Shown here: in pieces, positions 62,670-64,000 of the stretch | How the letters are laid out: the number at the start of each line of letters is the position of its first letter | How positions within the stretch are numbered: position 1 is the stretch's first letter | Assembly: GCF_016342705.1 (NCBI RefSeq) | Contig: NZ_JAEINV010000005.1 | Location: 1-64,000 of the forward strand | Direction of reading: 5' to 3' | Length of the DNA: 64,000 nucleotides | DNA from: Lutibacter sp. | GTDB taxonomy: Bacteria; Bacteroidota; Bacteroidia; Flavobacteriales; Flavobacteriaceae | Position numbers and translations under genes: made by a program | The notes under the pieces: model-generated | The model's database searches: none | What the model was told of the DNA's origin: nothing | Seen by the model: only the letters and a program-made list of their open reading frames with translations

Positions 62670-63752
62670 TTGTTTGTAAATTTAGGCCCCAAAAAAGTAT
62701 ATATGAAAATTTTTAGCTTCCTCCTTGCATTTATTTTATTAACATCAAATTCAATTTTTAGTCAAAAAAGTTATGATATAAAGACTATTGCTTTTTACAA
62801 TTTGGAAAATCTTTTTGACACAGAAAATGACACGCTGATTAATGATGAAGCAAGTCCTATCATGGAAATTAAAGAAAATAGAACAGAAATTTATCAGAAA
62901 AAATTAAATAATATGGCTAAAGTTCTTTCTGAAATTGGCACAGATGAAGCTAAAAATAGCCCAGTAATTATTGGTGTTGCAGAAATAGAAAATAGAAAAG
63001 TGTTAGAAGATTTAATTGCTACTGATTATTTGAAATCTAAAAAATACAGCATCATACATTACGATTCTCCAGATTTAAGAGGAATTGATGTTGGCTTTTT
63101 ATATCAGCCGAATTTTTTTAGACCCATTCATCATGAAACTTTTGAATTAAAACTATGGGAAGAAAACGGAATGAGAATTTACACAAGAGATCAATTATTA
63201 GTTTCTGGTTATTTAGGTGATGAATTGATTCATATTATTGTAAACCACTGGCCATCTAGACGAGGAGGAGAAGAAAAAAGTCGACCAACAAGAGAAAAAG
63301 CAGCTTATTTAAACACTCAAATAATTGAGCAAATTAAACTAACAGATCCAACCCCGAAAGTAATTATTATGGGTGATTTAAATGATGACCCAATTAATAC
63401 AAGTTTAAAAGAAGTATTAAAAACTAAAGCAATAAAAGCCGAAGTTAATGAAGGAGATATTTACAACCCTATGGAAGATATATTTAGCCGTGGACAAAAC
63501 ACCTTAGTTTATCGCGATCAAATAAATTTATTTGACCAAATTATGTTCACCTCTCCATTGTTAACAACTACAAAAGATTATAGTACCTATAAAATGTACA
63601 AAGCAAATGTATTCAATCCTCAATATTTAACAACCCAAACAGGTAAATATAAAGGATATCCATTTAGAAGCTGGAGTTATAGCGGATTTACTGATGGTTA
63701 CAGCGATCATTACCCTGTGTATATTTATTTAATCAAAGAAACTACCGAATAA
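62670..63752 (+). CDS. Secreted endonuclease/exonuclease/phosphatase family protein (likely start at 62703)
   Basis: MKIFSFLLAFILLTSNSIFSQ signal; TIAFYNLENLFDTENDT; VNHWPSRRGGEE; MGDLNDDPIN; DGYSDHYPVYIYL. Confidence 0.9.
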   Translation: MFVNLGPKKVYMKIFSFLLAFILLTSNSIFSQKSYDIKTIAFYNLENLFDTENDTLINDEASPIMEIKENRTEIYQKKLNNMAKVLSEIGTDEAKNSPVIIGVAEIENRKVLEDLIATDYLKSKKYSIIHYDSPDLRGIDVGFLYQPNFFRPIHHETFELKLWEENGMRIYTRDQLLVSGYLGDELIHIIVNHWPSRRGGEEKSRPTREKAAYLNTQIIEQIKLTDPTPKVIIMGDLNDDPINTSLKEVLKTKAIKAEVNEGDIYNPMEDIFSRGQNTLVYRDQINLFDQIMFTSPLLTTTKDYSTYKMYKANVFNPQYLTTQTGKYKGYPFRSWSYSGFTDGYSDHYPVYIYLIKETTE

Positions 63753-63759
63753 ATTTAGG

Positions 63760-64000
63760 TTACATTTCTTCTTGCAAATCTTTTAATAGCAACTGTAAGG
63801 ATGTATTACCATTCCAATGGTTTTCATCAATATTGTAGGCTGCTTTAAATGGTTTTCCATGTTGAATTAAATCAATTTTATTGCCCATACTAAAACCAAT
63901 AGCGTTATACGTAGTTTGGTTAGAACCTTCAAAAATATTTAATTTTAAATGTGTTTCATCAGCTCCAACTTTTTTACCATAACCATTATCTCTTAATCCA
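63760..64000 (-). CDS. recJ: Single-stranded-DNA-specific exonuclease RecJ, C-terminal fragment (runs off window)
   Basis: GLRDNGYGKKVGADETHLKLNIFEGSNQTTYNAIGFSMGNKIDLIQHGKPFKAAYNIDENHWNGNTSLQLLLKDLQEEM*. Confidence 0.82.
   Translation of the reverse strand, partial: GLRDNGYGKKVGADETHLKLNIFEGSNQTTYNAIGFSMGNKIDLIQHGKPFKAAYNIDENHWNGNTSLQLLLKDLQEEM

Noticed and set aside
1-64000. CRISPR arrays, tRNA/rRNA genes, transposases, integrases, phage modules, restriction-modification or known defence systems
   Set aside because: None recognised on reading; no regular short spaced repeat array and no ORF with diagnostic motifs. A tRNAscan/Infernal/DefenseFinder run would be needed to exclude them formally.

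Overview
AT-rich, gene-dense chromosomal window from a Bacteroidota/Flavobacteriaceae-type genome. Most of it is housekeeping: ribF, serS, rsmA, mgtE, a SpoU-type methyltransferase, mutS, tatA, panB, an aspartokinase, fbp, a Fe/Mn SOD, mtgA, a class A PBP, purF, sufE and a SufT-like gene, hflX, and the recJ 3' end. Less routine content includes an edge-truncated secreted reprolysin-like metalloprotease, an ECF sigma factor with a short ZAS-like protein, two sensor kinases (one a ~1470-aa multi-PAS hybrid), a B12-binding/radical SAM protein, a secreted GH5-like protein, and a nuclease/DUF5689/TonB-receptor/nuclease locus. The most interesting region is 46.6-54.9 kb. Three consecutive transcription units there encode (i) ferredoxin + membrane cytochrome-like protein + Tat-type flavoprotein, (ii) a Spy-like lipoprotein, and (iii) DUF4956 + DUF2490 + CotH-like lipoprotein. 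Each is preceded by two 9-bp direct repeats (TTGGTTGAT-like) exactly 21 bp apart, ending exactly 32 bp before a TTTG core of a Bacteroidota -7-like element. A LytS-type kinase and LytTR response regulator lie directly downstream, suggesting a compact, previously uncharacterised LytTR regulon of envelope/redox proteins. No tRNA, rRNA, CRISPR, transposase or prophage genes were recognised. All family names come from reading translations, without database searches.
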